33,584 bases of DNA from Bacteroides sp. CAG:1076 (GTDB lineage Bacteria > Bacteroidota > Bacteroidia > Bacteroidales > Bacteroidaceae), in assembly GCA_000436795.1 (NCBI GenBank), contig HF993291.1:52923-86506 (forward strand), in the 5' to 3' direction. The notes beneath the pieces are model-generated. The model saw only the letters and a list, made by a program, of their open reading frames with translations, made no database searches and was not told the origin of the DNA. The translations under genes and the position numbers were made by a program. This document shows positions 1 to 8,724 of the stretch, one piece after another (position 1 is the stretch's first letter; the number at the start of each line of letters is the position of its first letter).

Positions 1-965
1 GGGAAAGAGCTTACGTCTACGGTATACGATTGAATATTTTCCTTGCCGGGGAAGTTTGGGGATGTAATTCCGTATACCCAATAAGTTTGGTTGCAGAAAT
101 CCATGTCGGCACTTCCTCCTGTTTCATCAGACTTTAGTGTCAGGTTGAAAGTTGTCTGCATGCCGGGAGAGAAACTTTCGATATCAGAATTGAGTGGATA
201 TGTTACACTTTTCCCCTCACTTGTCAGGCGGATAAGTCCGTCGCCGTTACGATATGCCTCTGCTTCTTGAGGAAGAATGATTGCTGTGTAGATATTCGAC
301 GTTTCTTGTTGAGGAGTAATCCATGTATAAGTCGGTTCTGCCTCTTCTGTTAAAGTTACATTTCCGCTTGCGATAGAAATATTTCCTTCAGTACGACTTC
401 GTATTTCTATTTTCAGATCATCAGGTACAGACCCTTTCAAGTTTATAAAAATCCGGTGCAGTGCATGGCGAAATTGCATGACGGCAGAAGTACTGCTGGC
501 ATCGACGGTGGTGCTTCCGAATAAAATATCTGCTGCTGCATAATTTTGTTTATCATGCTGTTGGACAGGCAAGCTGATTTTTCTTGCTGATACATCGCCT
601 TCATACTGTGAAAGTATGGGGAAAATACCCGTGAGGTGAAGCTCTCCTTTTCCATAGTCACTGCGTTGCAGATTGGGAGTCCATTGTCCGCCAGCATAAG
701 TTAGCTGAGTTGTGGTGGTTTTTGCTTCAGACTTGATTTGAATTTCAATGCAGTCATTTTCTACAAAGGAACCTTTTCCTTCACTGTCTGTCACGACACG
801 TGTTTGTCTCCTGGAGCTATCTTCTGTCCATCCCGTCTGAAAGCAGCTTAACGAAAAACAATTGTCTTGACTGATTAAAACATCCTCTGTCTGGTTACAC
901 GAGTTCAGGAAGAACAGAGAACTGAAAAATATAGTAATGGTTGTGCTGAATTTCTTCATATTCAT
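1..965 (-). CDS. Fimbrillin-like (Mfa/FimA type) lipoprotein, 3' end outside window
   Basis: The reading frame is open from ATG at 965 to the left edge, giving 321 codons without a stop. The protein starts MNMKKFSTT, followed by a hydrophobic stretch and a lipobox ending in Cys23 (FFLNSC), so an outer-membrane lipoprotein is expected. The segment with FRHALHRIFINLKG, then IYTAIILPQE and FSPGMQTTFNLTL, resembles the Bacteroidales fimbrillin family (Mfa-like, PF13149), whose members form pili or act as surface adhesins. A second ATG at 959 (MKKF) is equally good; an AGGA lies about 10 nt before the first. It lies 79 bp downstream of the MATE gene on the same strand, and no clear TAnnTTTG promoter was found between them. 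Nothing links it to the mannan locus. The C-terminal part, which could carry a fused domain, is not visible. Confidence 0.8.
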   Translation of the reverse strand, partial: MNMKKFSTTITIFFSSLFFLNSCNQTEDVLISQDNCFSLSCFQTGWTEDSSRRQTRVVTDSEGKGSFVENDCIEIQIKSEAKTTTTQLTYAGGQWTPNLQRSDYGKGELHLTGIFPILSQYEGDVSARKISLPVQQHDKQNYAAADILFGSTTVDASSTSAVMQFRHALHRIFINLKGSVPDDLKIEIRSRTEGNISIASGNVTLTEEAEPTYTWITPQQETSNIYTAIILPQEAEAYRNGDGLIRLTSEGKSVTYPLNSDIESFSPGMQTTFNLTLKSDETGGSADMDFCNQTYWVYGITSPNFPGKENIQSYTVDVSSF

Positions 966-1044
966 AAAATGGTTTTCCTTTGATTCTTATTTTATATACG
1001 TAGAAAGTACATTAATTGTTCATTTAAAACATTGAAAAATAGTA

Positions 1045-2400
1045 TTATTGTTTGAGCGGTGATTGTTTTTGTTTTAATTTTTTCTTCCACCACAAGAGAT
1101 ATCCCAAACATATCAGTAACGATACCGTTGTGGAGAGTGGCGGGGCATATCCCATCCAGAAAAGGCTTGTCGGATCGATATGACTGAAGGCCCACGATAG
1201 AGGTATACGGAAGAGAAATGTAGCTATAAGACTGTGAATCATCGGGAACCATGAGTTGCCTTGTCCGCTGAAATAAGAATTTATGCAAAACACGAAACTG
1301 ACGATGATACAGTCGATGCTGTATCCCCGCAAATAGGTTGCTCCCATGGCGACTACGGATTCATCGTCTGTAAAGATTCTTACAAGAGTTTCCGGCAGAA
1401 ATTGTGAGTAGGCACATACTGAAATACCGAAGACTAATGCCATTGCGATACCTGAACGCAGGCATTGGTTCATACGATGGATAAGGCCGGCACCATAATT
1501 TTGTGCAGTCATGGCGGCAACGGCTGATGAAATGGCTACGGGAGGCAACATGGCAAACACGATGATTTTTTCGACTACCCCTAATGCTGCCGATGCGATG
1601 ACACCCATTTGATTGACAATGACTGTAATAATCAGGAAGGAAATGTTGATTAGTGCATCTTGCAGGGCGATGGGAGCTCCCAGCAATACGACTCGTTGTG
1701 ACAGATTTCCGTTCAGGCGGATGTCACGTCGGGTAAATGGAAAGCTGAAACCTCGGCGATGCAGGAACCATAGGGCAGTCAGGAAACTGATTCCTTGCGA
1801 GGAGATGGTGGCGATTGCTGCTCCTGCTGCCCGCATGTGCAGACCTCCTACCAGAGCAAAGTCGAGTATAACATTGACCATACAGGCCAATGCTACGAAA
1901 TAAAGTGGTGTGCGAGAATCGCCGAGTCCGCGTAGAATTCCGCAGACAACGTTATAACCTATAATAAAAGGGATGCCCAGTGAGCAGATTAGTAGATACA
2001 TTTCTGTATCGTGCATGGCTTCGGCCGGGGTATGCATGATGCGGGCTATGGGATTATGCAGGATAGTCATCAATAGTGTGAGCAGGATTCCTGTGATGGC
2101 AAACAACCATACCGACGAACCTATAATGGAAGCTGATTCTTTGTAATTGCGTGCTCCGGTAGCTATGCCGATGAGAACAGTCACTCCGGTAGTCAGTCCA
2201 AGGATGATACCTGTAATGGTTTGCATCACCTGACTGCCTATTGCTACTCCGGCTACGCTTGCCGCGTCGTCAAATTGTCCTACGACAAATAAATCGGCAC
2301 CACCGTATAAGGCTTGCAATACATTGGCCAATAGATAAGGTACGGCAAATTGGAACAGTACTTTTGAAACATTTCCTTGTGTCAGATCAAGCTCTTTCAT
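1045..2400 (-). CDS. MATE family multidrug/toxin:cation antiporter
   Basis: A 451-residue integral membrane protein of normal length for the MATE family (DinF/NorM-like), which exports drugs or metabolites in exchange for Na+ or H+. It begins MKELDLTQGNVSKVLFQFAVP, the usual MATE start in which a short amphipathic stretch precedes the first helix, and contains about twelve hydrophobic segments in two pseudo-repeats. The motif NVLQALYGGADLFVVGQF in the first repeat is typical. The basic tail KKKLKQKQ is cytoplasmic. Substrate cannot be told from sequence. The gene has its own Bacteroides promoter and a leader that holds a terminator hairpin, described separately. It points away from the mannan genes and lacks their operator, so it is probably just a neighbour. 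Confidence 0.93.
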   Translation of the reverse strand: MKELDLTQGNVSKVLFQFAVPYLLANVLQALYGGADLFVVGQFDDAASVAGVAIGSQVMQTITGIILGLTTGVTVLIGIATGARNYKESASIIGSSVWLFAITGILLTLLMTILHNPIARIMHTPAEAMHDTEMYLLICSLGIPFIIGYNVVCGILRGLGDSRTPLYFVALACMVNVILDFALVGGLHMRAAGAAIATISSQGISFLTALWFLHRRGFSFPFTRRDIRLNGNLSQRVVLLGAPIALQDALINISFLIITVIVNQMGVIASAALGVVEKIIVFAMLPPVAISSAVAAMTAQNYGAGLIHRMNQCLRSGIAMALVFGISVCAYSQFLPETLVRIFTDDESVVAMGATYLRGYSIDCIIVSFVFCINSYFSGQGNSWFPMIHSLIATFLFRIPLSWAFSHIDPTSLFWMGYAPPLSTTVSLLICLGYLLWWKKKLKQKQSPLKQ

Positions 2401-2434
2401 ATTTTTCTGATAAACACTCTGATTTGATAAATTA

Positions 2435-2486
2435 AAAAAGCCGGATAAGTTGATTGGTTTTACCCAGTCATCTTATCCGGCTTTTT
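2435..2486 (-). terminator. Strong terminator hairpin inside the MATE leader (possible attenuator or end of a small RNA)
   Basis: A perfect 15-bp stem pairs 2435-2449 with 2472-2486 around a 22-nt loop. On the minus strand the stem runs into TTTTTT, so it should terminate minus-strand transcription. It lies between the promoter at 2534-2565 and the MATE ATG at 2400, so the RNA would end after about 95 nt unless read-through is allowed. No plus-strand gene lies upstream that would need it. No known riboswitch core was recognised in the leader. Confidence 0.7.
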
Positions 2487-2533
2487 CTTGCCCTCCGATG
2501 AGGATTACAAAACGCTTTTTCGTTATGTGCGTG

Positions 2534-2565
2534 CAAAGGTAGGATTAATCATTGGCGTAATCAAA
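2534..2565 (-). promoter_or_regulatory. Promoter of the MATE leader
   Basis: On the minus strand TTTG (2565-2562) is followed after exactly 20 nt by TACCTTTG (2541-2534). This matches the Bacteroides primary sigma consensus, -33 TTTG and -7 TAnnTTTG. Transcription should begin near 2527, about 125 nt before the MATE start codon. Unlike the mannan promoters it has a good -33 box and no GATA-N6-TATC element. Confidence 0.7.
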
Positions 2566-2679
2566 TATTTTGGAAGATTTCTTGTGAACGAATTGTGTGG
2601 ATTTGGGGGCTATCTACATGATTTGTTAAAGTTAAGAGAACCTTTTTTGGAAAAAACTTATGTAAAAACGCTGATTTTT

Positions 2680-2724
2680 GATAAAAAAGTATCAACCCTT
2701 CTTCGTGTAGATATACTATATTTG
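2680..2724 (+). promoter_or_regulatory. Promoter and operator of the esterase operon
   Basis: The element GATAAAAAAGTATCA (2680-2694) is followed after 22 nt by the -7 box TATATTTG (2717-2724). The start codon at 2743 lies about 12 nt beyond the expected transcription start. No TTTG stands at the -33 position, which suggests the promoter depends on an activator. The element matches 12 of 15 positions of the copies before susC and GH5_7; spacing here is one nucleotide longer than in the other five promoters. Confidence 0.6.
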
Positions 2725-2742
2725 CAAAAAATACTATGATAT

Positions 2743-3849
2743 ATGAAAAATAAGAACTGTCTGTCCGGTTTATTTGTATTTGGTATAATAGCCGGATTAT
2801 CTTTTCCTGTTTCTGCAGAAACTCGTCAGGGAGATAAAGAATTTATTTCTTCCGATGATTCACATATTGTTTATATGGGGAGAATCAGTAAAACCATTCC
2901 CCATACAGTCCGTTTTACTTATCCGGGAGTCAGCATTTTTGCCAATTTTGAAGGGACTTCTCTGCAGATGAAAGTGAAGCCCGGAAGTGGAGCTTTCATG
3001 GTGGAGATTGATGATAATTTGCCGTACCGAATCAATTTTTCAGAGAACGATTCGATACAGACCTTGGCAGAAGGACTTCCCGAAGGGCTTCATAGCGTAC
3101 GGATTATGTATGCTATAGAGGGATATGAATTGAAACCTGCATTTAAAGGTTTTTATCTGGACAACGGATGTCAGCTTGGAGAGGCTCCGGTGTTGCCTGA
3201 ACGTCGGATTGAATTTATCGGAAACTCCATCACTTGCGGGTATGGAGTAGAATCGGAGAACCCGAAGGATCCGTTTACTTATGACACCGAAAATCATTTT
3301 TATACCTATGCGGCTCGTACAGCACGGGCACTGAAAGCACAACATCTTGTAGTGGCTCGTTCAGGAATAGGGATATATCGTAATTATGCCGGACCTCGTT
3401 CGGGTAGCAAAGACTGTATGCCTGCCATGTACGAACAGGTACTTTTCACAGATTCTACCGAACTGTGGAACCATGCTCTGTATACTCCCGATGTAGTGTG
3501 CATCAACTTGGGAACAAACGATATCAGTTTGAATGATTATGACATGGATTTGCTGACCGATGGGTATCGTCGTTTTATGAAAAAACTCCGTTCTATTTAT
3601 CCAAAAGCCAAGTTGGTTTTGTTGAGCGGGTCTATGACGGACAGCAAAGCACTGAGTGATTTAAAGAAAGCCATGGATACGGTTGCCGACGAAATGAACA
3701 AAGACGGAGATAAAGAAGTATATCGTTTCGATATGTCACCGCAAACAGGTTCATTGGGAATGGGGGCCAGTTATCATCCATCTATGCGGCAGCAGCAGAA
3801 AATGGCGTCTGAGCTGACTGCTTATCTTAAGAAACTCATGAAGTGGTAA
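2743..3849 (+). CDS. CE2-type SGNH acetyl esterase (mannan/xylan O-deacetylase)
   Basis: A 368-residue secreted esterase with a signal peptide ending near PVSA (residue 25). Residues about 40-145 form the jelly-roll domain typical of carbohydrate esterase family 2. The SGNH hydrolase domain follows: block I GNSITCGYG with nucleophile Ser162, block III GTND (257-260) with Asn259, and catalytic His345 in ASYHPS. CE2 enzymes characteristically work with a Ser-His dyad rather than the usual Asp-x-x-His, and here Tyr-His likewise lacks the Asp two or three residues before the His. Family members remove acetyl groups from the 6-O, and sometimes other, positions of glucomannan or xylan. It is the first gene of a two-gene operon with the SASA esterase 23 bp downstream. 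Deacetylating glucomannan is the likely job given the locus; the linkage is inferred. Confidence 0.85.
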   Translation: MKNKNCLSGLFVFGIIAGLSFPVSAETRQGDKEFISSDDSHIVYMGRISKTIPHTVRFTYPGVSIFANFEGTSLQMKVKPGSGAFMVEIDDNLPYRINFSENDSIQTLAEGLPEGLHSVRIMYAIEGYELKPAFKGFYLDNGCQLGEAPVLPERRIEFIGNSITCGYGVESENPKDPFTYDTENHFYTYAARTARALKAQHLVVARSGIGIYRNYAGPRSGSKDCMPAMYEQVLFTDSTELWNHALYTPDVVCINLGTNDISLNDYDMDLLTDGYRRFMKKLRSIYPKAKLVLLSGSMTDSKALSDLKKAMDTVADEMNKDGDKEVYRFDMSPQTGSLGMGASYHPSMRQQQKMASELTAYLKKLMKW

Positions 3850-3872
3850 TGAATAGTGGACTTTAAAATATT

Positions 3873-5303
3873 ATGAAAATGAAGAAATGGATTGTAAGTG
3901 CTTGCTTGTTGATGATGCAGGCTGGTGCGTGGGCAAAGGTCACTTTACCCGATATTATGAGTGACAATATGGTATTGCAGCAGCAGACGGAAGCTTGTCT
4001 GTGGGGAAAAGCTGATGCAAATGCCGAAGTAACTATCCGTCCGTCGTGGAATAATGAAGCCTATAAGGTGAAAGCCGGAGCCGATGGCAAGTGGATAGCT
4101 AAGATTCAGACACCTACTGCAAGCTATCAGACCTATACGATTTCTATCTCCGATGGGGAGGAAGTGAAACTGAACAACGTGCTGGTAGGGGAGGTTTGGT
4201 TCTGTTCCGGACAATCGAATATGGAAATGCCTCTACGTGGTTTCTGGAATTGTCCGATAGCCGGAGCCAATGAAACGATAGCTACAGCATCGAAGTGGAA
4301 AGGAATCCGTGTGGCTACAGTCGAAAAGAACGGACAGTTGCAGCCTGTCGACGAATGTAAGGGAAGCTGGAAGGTGAGCAATCCGGAAAATGCTCCTGCC
4401 TTTAGTGCAACAGCCTTCAATTTTGCCATGATGATGAATCAGGTACTGGATATTCCAATCGGTATCATCAATTGTAGCTGGGGTGGTTCGATGGTAGAAG
4501 GATGGTTGCCCCGTGAGATTGTTTCGCAGTATCCCGATATCGACTTGAAGCGTGATATCCGTAAGGAAGACGGACACGACTGGTGGCATTACCTGAGCCC
4601 GACACTGATGTACAACGGCATGCTGAAGCCTTTGCAGAATTATACCATTAAAGGGTTCTTGTGGTATCAGGGAGAATCGAACGTGGGCAAGCACAAGACG
4701 TATGCCGAACGCTTGAAGACCATGGTGGAACTTTGGCGTAAAGAATGGGGACTGGGTGAACTGCCGTTCTATTATGTAGAGATTGCTCCTTTCAACTCTA
4801 CGGAAACAACTGCAAGCGCATACCTGCGTGAAGCACAGTTCAAGGCGCAGTCCATCATCCCGAATAGTGGAATGATTTCGACAAACGATCTGGTACAGCC
4901 TTATGAAATAAAGAATGTTCATCCCAAGAACAAGTCAGATGTAGGAAAACGTCTGGCTTATATGGCGTTGAGCAAGACGTATCATGTGCCGGGCATAGAA
5001 GCTTACGGACCGGTTTATAAGTCGATGGAAGTAAAAGACGGTGCCGTTATCTTGTCGTTCGACCATGCAGAAGAAGGCTTTAACCGCTTGTCGGGCATGG
5101 AAGGTTTTGAAGTAGCCGGAAGTGATAAGGTCTTTTATCCGGCAAAGGCAGAAGTCTTCAATAACTTGCAGATTAAAGTTACCTGTGATAAGGTAGCACA
5201 GCCGGTTGCCGTACGTTATTGTTTCCGTGACTTCCAGCCGGGAAATGTAGCCAATCTGCGTGAATTGCCTTTGTATCCGTTCCGTACAGACGACTGGGAA
5301 TAA
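3873..5303 (+). CDS. SASA-family (sialate O-acetylesterase-like) carbohydrate acetyl esterase
   Basis: A 476-residue secreted protein with a signal peptide ending near AWA (residues 19-21). It starts with the beta domain usual for this family (KVTLPDIMSDNMVLQQ onward), then the SASA/SGNH domain: GQSNMEMP with nucleophile Ser115, WYQGESN (264-270), and NVHPKNK with catalytic His350. Length and layout match PF03629 proteins often labelled sialate O-acetylesterase. In glycan loci of Bacteroidetes and Xanthomonas such enzymes remove acetyl groups from plant polysaccharides (family CE20 includes a xyloglucan esterase). Next to a CE2 esterase and mannanases, acetylated galactoglucomannan is the likely substrate and sialic acid is unlikely. 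ATG at 3879 (MKK) is an alternative start. A terminator follows at 5343-5394. Confidence 0.82.
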   Translation: MKMKKWIVSACLLMMQAGAWAKVTLPDIMSDNMVLQQQTEACLWGKADANAEVTIRPSWNNEAYKVKAGADGKWIAKIQTPTASYQTYTISISDGEEVKLNNVLVGEVWFCSGQSNMEMPLRGFWNCPIAGANETIATASKWKGIRVATVEKNGQLQPVDECKGSWKVSNPENAPAFSATAFNFAMMMNQVLDIPIGIINCSWGGSMVEGWLPREIVSQYPDIDLKRDIRKEDGHDWWHYLSPTLMYNGMLKPLQNYTIKGFLWYQGESNVGKHKTYAERLKTMVELWRKEWGLGELPFYYVEIAPFNSTETTASAYLREAQFKAQSIIPNSGMISTNDLVQPYEIKNVHPKNKSDVGKRLAYMALSKTYHVPGIEAYGPVYKSMEVKDGAVILSFDHAEEGFNRLSGMEGFEVAGSDKVFYPAKAEVFNNLQIKVTCDKVAQPVAVRYCFRDFQPGNVANLRELPLYPFRTDDWE

Positions 5304-5342
5304 GGAGTATTTTGAGTTATATCTTATTTAATAATTAAGGAC

Positions 5343-5394
5343 AAAATGGTTCATGAAAGGGAGTCTGACTTCTTTATTTATGAACCATTTTTTT
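5343..5394 (+). terminator. Terminator of the esterase operon
   Basis: A perfect 12-bp stem pairs 5343-5354 with 5380-5391 and runs into seven T (5388-5394). It lies 40 bp after the stop codon of the SASA esterase. Confidence 0.8.
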
Positions 5395-5427
5395 ATTGGA
5401 CAGAACAATTTATTGTTTCTTAAAAAT

Positions 5428-5486
5428 AAAGCCTGTCCAAATTTTCTATTGCGTAAGTACACTTTAGAGTGATTTGGACAGGCTTT
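5428..5486 (-). terminator. Terminator of the GH36-AKR-GH97 operon
   Basis: A perfect 15-bp stem pairs 5428-5442 with 5472-5486 around a 29-nt loop. On the minus strand it is followed by ATTTTTAAG. It lies 65 bp beyond the GH97 stop codon and faces the esterase terminator, separating two convergent operons. Confidence 0.75.
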
Positions 5487-5550
5487 GTTCTGAATCTGTA
5501 ATTCCTTATTTGTTTTCGGTACATTCCATTTATTAGGGCTTTTTCGCTTT

Positions 5551-7575
5551 TTATCTCGCAGTGATTCGTGCAGTCCATCCTCCTCCGGAAGCCATCTGGA
5601 TTTCCAGTTTGTCGGATGCTGAGATGGTCCGGACTGTTTTCTTGTAGTCGGTAGCCTCACGGTCTGCATTTATGCCATCGGCAAATATCTCGGCCTGATA
5701 AGAACCTTTTCCCAAAAAAGAAAAGTCGAGTGTATAATTTCGTGGTGTCCAGTTAGTCATGGCGGCTACATACCATACATTGCCTTTGCGTCGAGCCAGT
5801 ACGATGTATTCTCCTACCGTTCCTGTCAGTGCTATGGTTTCATCGAATGTGGTGGGAACCTGTGCTATGAAGTCGGTACATTCCTTTTCTTTCATGTAGC
5901 GGCTTGGGCTGTCGGCCAGCATTTGGAGTGGTGCTTCGAATATAGTGTACATGGCCATTTGATGTACGCGCGTTCCCATACTCATGGGGCGGTCATTGCT
6001 GGTACGGAATTCACTGCGGCTGGCATTCATCATAGCTCCTGGTGTATAGTCCATTGGCCCCACAAGCATACGCAGATACGGAGCTGTCACTGCGTAGCGT
6101 GGAAAGTCGTTGAGTGGTGCGCCGTTTATGATTGGTTCCCATTTTGCATTTTCCAGTCCCTTTACTCCTTCAAAGTTTAGAATATTGGGGTAAGCGCGCT
6201 GTACTCCGGTAGGACGTAATCCGTGCAAGTCGAGCACTAACTTGTGGCGAGCGGCACATGCGGCTATGTCATAAACTGATTTCATAAGTGGTTGGTCGTC
6301 ACGGTCGAAGAAATCAATCTTGAAGCCTTTTATACCCATTGCTTCGTAGTAGGCAAAGTTCTTCTCAGTGTCTTTCATAGCATTTCTCCAGCTGGACCAC
6401 AGAATAATACCTACATTATTGGCATTGGAATAGGCTATCAGCTCTTTCAGGTCGATGTCGGGATTCAAATCTTGCGTAAGCGATTCATTTCCACTCCAGC
6501 CTTCATCGATAATGATGTATTCCAGACGATTGGCTGCAGCAAAGTCGATATAAGCCTTGTAGGTTGCTGTGTTTATTCCCGATTTAAAACTTACTCCAGT
6601 CAGGTTGCATGCGTTCCACCATTCCCAGGCTGATTTTCCCGGTTTTATCCATGAAGTATCAGTGATTCGGCATTCTGGTGCCAGACATTGTGCTATATCG
6701 TTATCAAGGAGTTGAGTATCTTTGTCGGTTACCAGTACCACGCGCCAAGGCAGACTGAAGTGATTTTCGATTCGGGCAATATAATCAGCACGTCGAGTAG
6801 GAATAAGATTCAAACAATTATATCCTCCAATTGTTTCTTTTAGAGGGTAAGGGGCAAACTTCGCTTGTACGCCTTGTCGGTTTTGTGTATTTACACTCAG
6901 AAACATTCCTGGATAATTCTCTACTCCAGCATCCATGATAACCGCTTTCTTTCCGTTTTCCAGTTCCACCATCAGTGGATTAATGGACAGAGAATCGTCT
7001 GGCATTTCCGAGAGTCGGACTGGTGTATAAAATGATTCGAATGAAAAACAGTAACGTTCTCCGCTTCTCTGGTCATTGACGTAAGGTACCAGCGCTTTAT
7101 AGTCTTTATCAAAGTTGAATTCGGCTGTTTCGCTGGTAACCCGGTAAGGTTTTCGTATCTCTGATATAAGGCGATAGGCAGCTCCATTGTCATAAGCGCG
7201 GAATTCAATACTGTAACCTCCGCGACATTTCAGAATAAGCTGATTGTATATGTCCTTTACCTCTGCTTTTTTATAAAATGGAGTCTGAAAAGAGGTATTG
7301 ACTGATTTTCGGCTTTCGTTTATTACTTTAATGTCATTCCCCATGTGAATAAGAGTCTTTCCTTTTTCATCCTTTCCTTCGAGAGCAATAGCCGAAGGTT
7401 GCAGTACGGTAGTGCCATCGTGCTCTATTTGCCAGTTGAGGTTTTGTTCCGCATTTACCGTGAGAAGCAATTTGCCATTGGGTGAATTAAGTTGATATTG
7501 TTGGGCCGAAGCAGTAAAGATTCCTGTAAATAACAGAATGCCGGGCAGATATCTTTTGAATGATAAGTTTTTCAT
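5551..7575 (-). CDS. GH97 alpha-galactosidase (retaining type)
   Basis: A 674-residue periplasmic glycoside hydrolase, normal length for GH97, with a signal peptide ending near TASA (21-24). It has the N-terminal beta-sandwich (about 25-290), a catalytic barrel containing IIIDEGWSG (354-362) and ILWSSW (391-396), and a C-terminal beta domain. GH97 holds inverting alpha-glucosidases such as SusB and retaining alpha-galactosidases. The Asp in GFKIDFFDRDD (Asp421) fits the retaining nucleophile, and a Glu in NFEGVKGLE (Glu469 or Glu475) fits the acid/base, so alpha-galactosidase is favoured. It is the last gene of a three-gene operon, 49 bp after the aldo/keto reductase. It probably removes galactose branches from imported galactomanno-oligosaccharides together with GH36. 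Confidence 0.88.
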   Translation of the reverse strand: MKNLSFKRYLPGILLFTGIFTASAQQYQLNSPNGKLLLTVNAEQNLNWQIEHDGTTVLQPSAIALEGKDEKGKTLIHMGNDIKVINESRKSVNTSFQTPFYKKAEVKDIYNQLILKCRGGYSIEFRAYDNGAAYRLISEIRKPYRVTSETAEFNFDKDYKALVPYVNDQRSGERYCFSFESFYTPVRLSEMPDDSLSINPLMVELENGKKAVIMDAGVENYPGMFLSVNTQNRQGVQAKFAPYPLKETIGGYNCLNLIPTRRADYIARIENHFSLPWRVVLVTDKDTQLLDNDIAQCLAPECRITDTSWIKPGKSAWEWWNACNLTGVSFKSGINTATYKAYIDFAAANRLEYIIIDEGWSGNESLTQDLNPDIDLKELIAYSNANNVGIILWSSWRNAMKDTEKNFAYYEAMGIKGFKIDFFDRDDQPLMKSVYDIAACAARHKLVLDLHGLRPTGVQRAYPNILNFEGVKGLENAKWEPIINGAPLNDFPRYAVTAPYLRMLVGPMDYTPGAMMNASRSEFRTSNDRPMSMGTRVHQMAMYTIFEAPLQMLADSPSRYMKEKECTDFIAQVPTTFDETIALTGTVGEYIVLARRKGNVWYVAAMTNWTPRNYTLDFSFLGKGSYQAEIFADGINADREATDYKKTVRTISASDKLEIQMASGGGWTARITAR

Positions 7576-7624
7576 TTTTTATCTTTTAAAGTTTATCTAT
7601 GTATATATGTCGTTCAATTGTTGT

Positions 7625-8629
7625 TTACCTCAGGCAGATATGGTTTATTTCTTCCAGCTCTTCTGTAGTGAATCTGGTGTTGTTCAGTGCTTTCAGATTG
7701 TTGGACAGTTGCTCTACCGAACTGGAACCGATGATGACTGAAGTTACAGATTCGTCTTTTAGTAACCATGCCAGGGCCATTTCTGCCAGAGTCTGTCCGC
7801 GGCGACAGGCTATTTCGTTCAGCAATCTGATGCGTTGCTGCATCTGTTCGGTCAATGATTTTTTTTTCAGGGAGCCGTTGTGCGACATACGTGATCCTTC
7901 GGGAATTCCGTTCAGATACCGGTCGGTAAGTAGTCCTTGCGCCAATGGAGAGAAAGCTATGAAGCCTGTTCCGTTTTGATAAGCCTGTTGTAAAATGCCT
8001 TCTTGTTCAGGTTCGCGGTTGAAAAGGTTGTAACGTCCCTGATAAAGCAGACAATGTACATCGCGCTCTTCGAGATAACGGTAAGCTTTATCAGCAGCTT
8101 CCTTGGGATATTTGGATATTCCCACATAAAGTGCTTTTCCTTGGCGTACAATATCTACGAGAGTCTGCATTGTTTCTTCAAGTGGTGTATTGGGGTCGTA
8201 ACGATGGCTGTAGAAAATATCTACGTAATCCAGATTCATTCGCTTGAGACTTTGGTTGAGGCTGGCCATCAGATTCTTGCGAGAATTCCATTCTCCATAA
8301 GGACCGGGCCACATATCGTGTCCGGCTTTGGTAGATATGAAAAGTTCGTCGCGGTAAGGCATGAACGATTTTTTCATAAGGAGCCCGAAGGTTTCTTCGG
8401 CAGAACCATAGGAAGGGCCGTAATTGTTGGCTAAATCGAAATGTGTGATACCGTGATCGAAAGCATAGTGTGCCATGGCCTGTGAATTTGAAAAAGTATT
8501 CACGTCGCCAAAATTATGCCAGAGTCCCAAGGATATTTCGGGTAGAAGAATACCACTTTTTCCACAGCGGCGGTATTGCATGTTGCAGTTATACCGCTCT
8601 GAAGCAGGTGAATAGATAGAAGGTGTCAT
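7625..8629 (-). CDS. Aldo/keto reductase, YghZ (AKR14)-like
   Basis: A 334-residue NADPH-dependent oxidoreductase with a TIM-barrel fold. The catalytic tetrad is visible: Asp65 and Tyr70 in HFDLANNYG, Lys101 in FISTKAG, His142 in FYSHRYD. The N-terminus, including MQYRRCGKSGILLPEISLG and GLWHNFGDVN, strongly resembles E. coli YghZ, an L-glyceraldehyde 3-phosphate reductase. The YghZ-like residues SERYNCNMQYR precede the internal Met17, which supports the long start. No signal peptide is present, so it is cytoplasmic, whereas both flanking alpha-galactosidases are exported. The gap to GH97 is 49 bp and to GH36 95 bp with no promoter seen, so it belongs to the operon. Its role in mannan use is unknown; reduction of a sugar or aldehyde from the pathway is possible but unsupported. 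Confidence 0.88.
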   Translation of the reverse strand: MTPSIYSPASERYNCNMQYRRCGKSGILLPEISLGLWHNFGDVNTFSNSQAMAHYAFDHGITHFDLANNYGPSYGSAEETFGLLMKKSFMPYRDELFISTKAGHDMWPGPYGEWNSRKNLMASLNQSLKRMNLDYVDIFYSHRYDPNTPLEETMQTLVDIVRQGKALYVGISKYPKEAADKAYRYLEERDVHCLLYQGRYNLFNREPEQEGILQQAYQNGTGFIAFSPLAQGLLTDRYLNGIPEGSRMSHNGSLKKKSLTEQMQQRIRLLNEIACRRGQTLAEMALAWLLKDESVTSVIIGSSSVEQLSNNLKALNNTRFTTEELEEINHICLR

Positions 8630-8724
8630 AATATTATTTGTTAACTTCAGACTTTATAAGTGTCATGATAATTGTTGGAATATTGTTTCTTTGTCATTGA
8701 TAATCAAGGAACCTTTGGAGAAAC

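Noticed and set aside
2488..2739. Plus-strand open frame of 83 codons before the CE2 gene
   Set aside because: It starts at TTG, overlaps the MATE promoter and the CE2 operator and -7 box, and the protein has no recognisable features.
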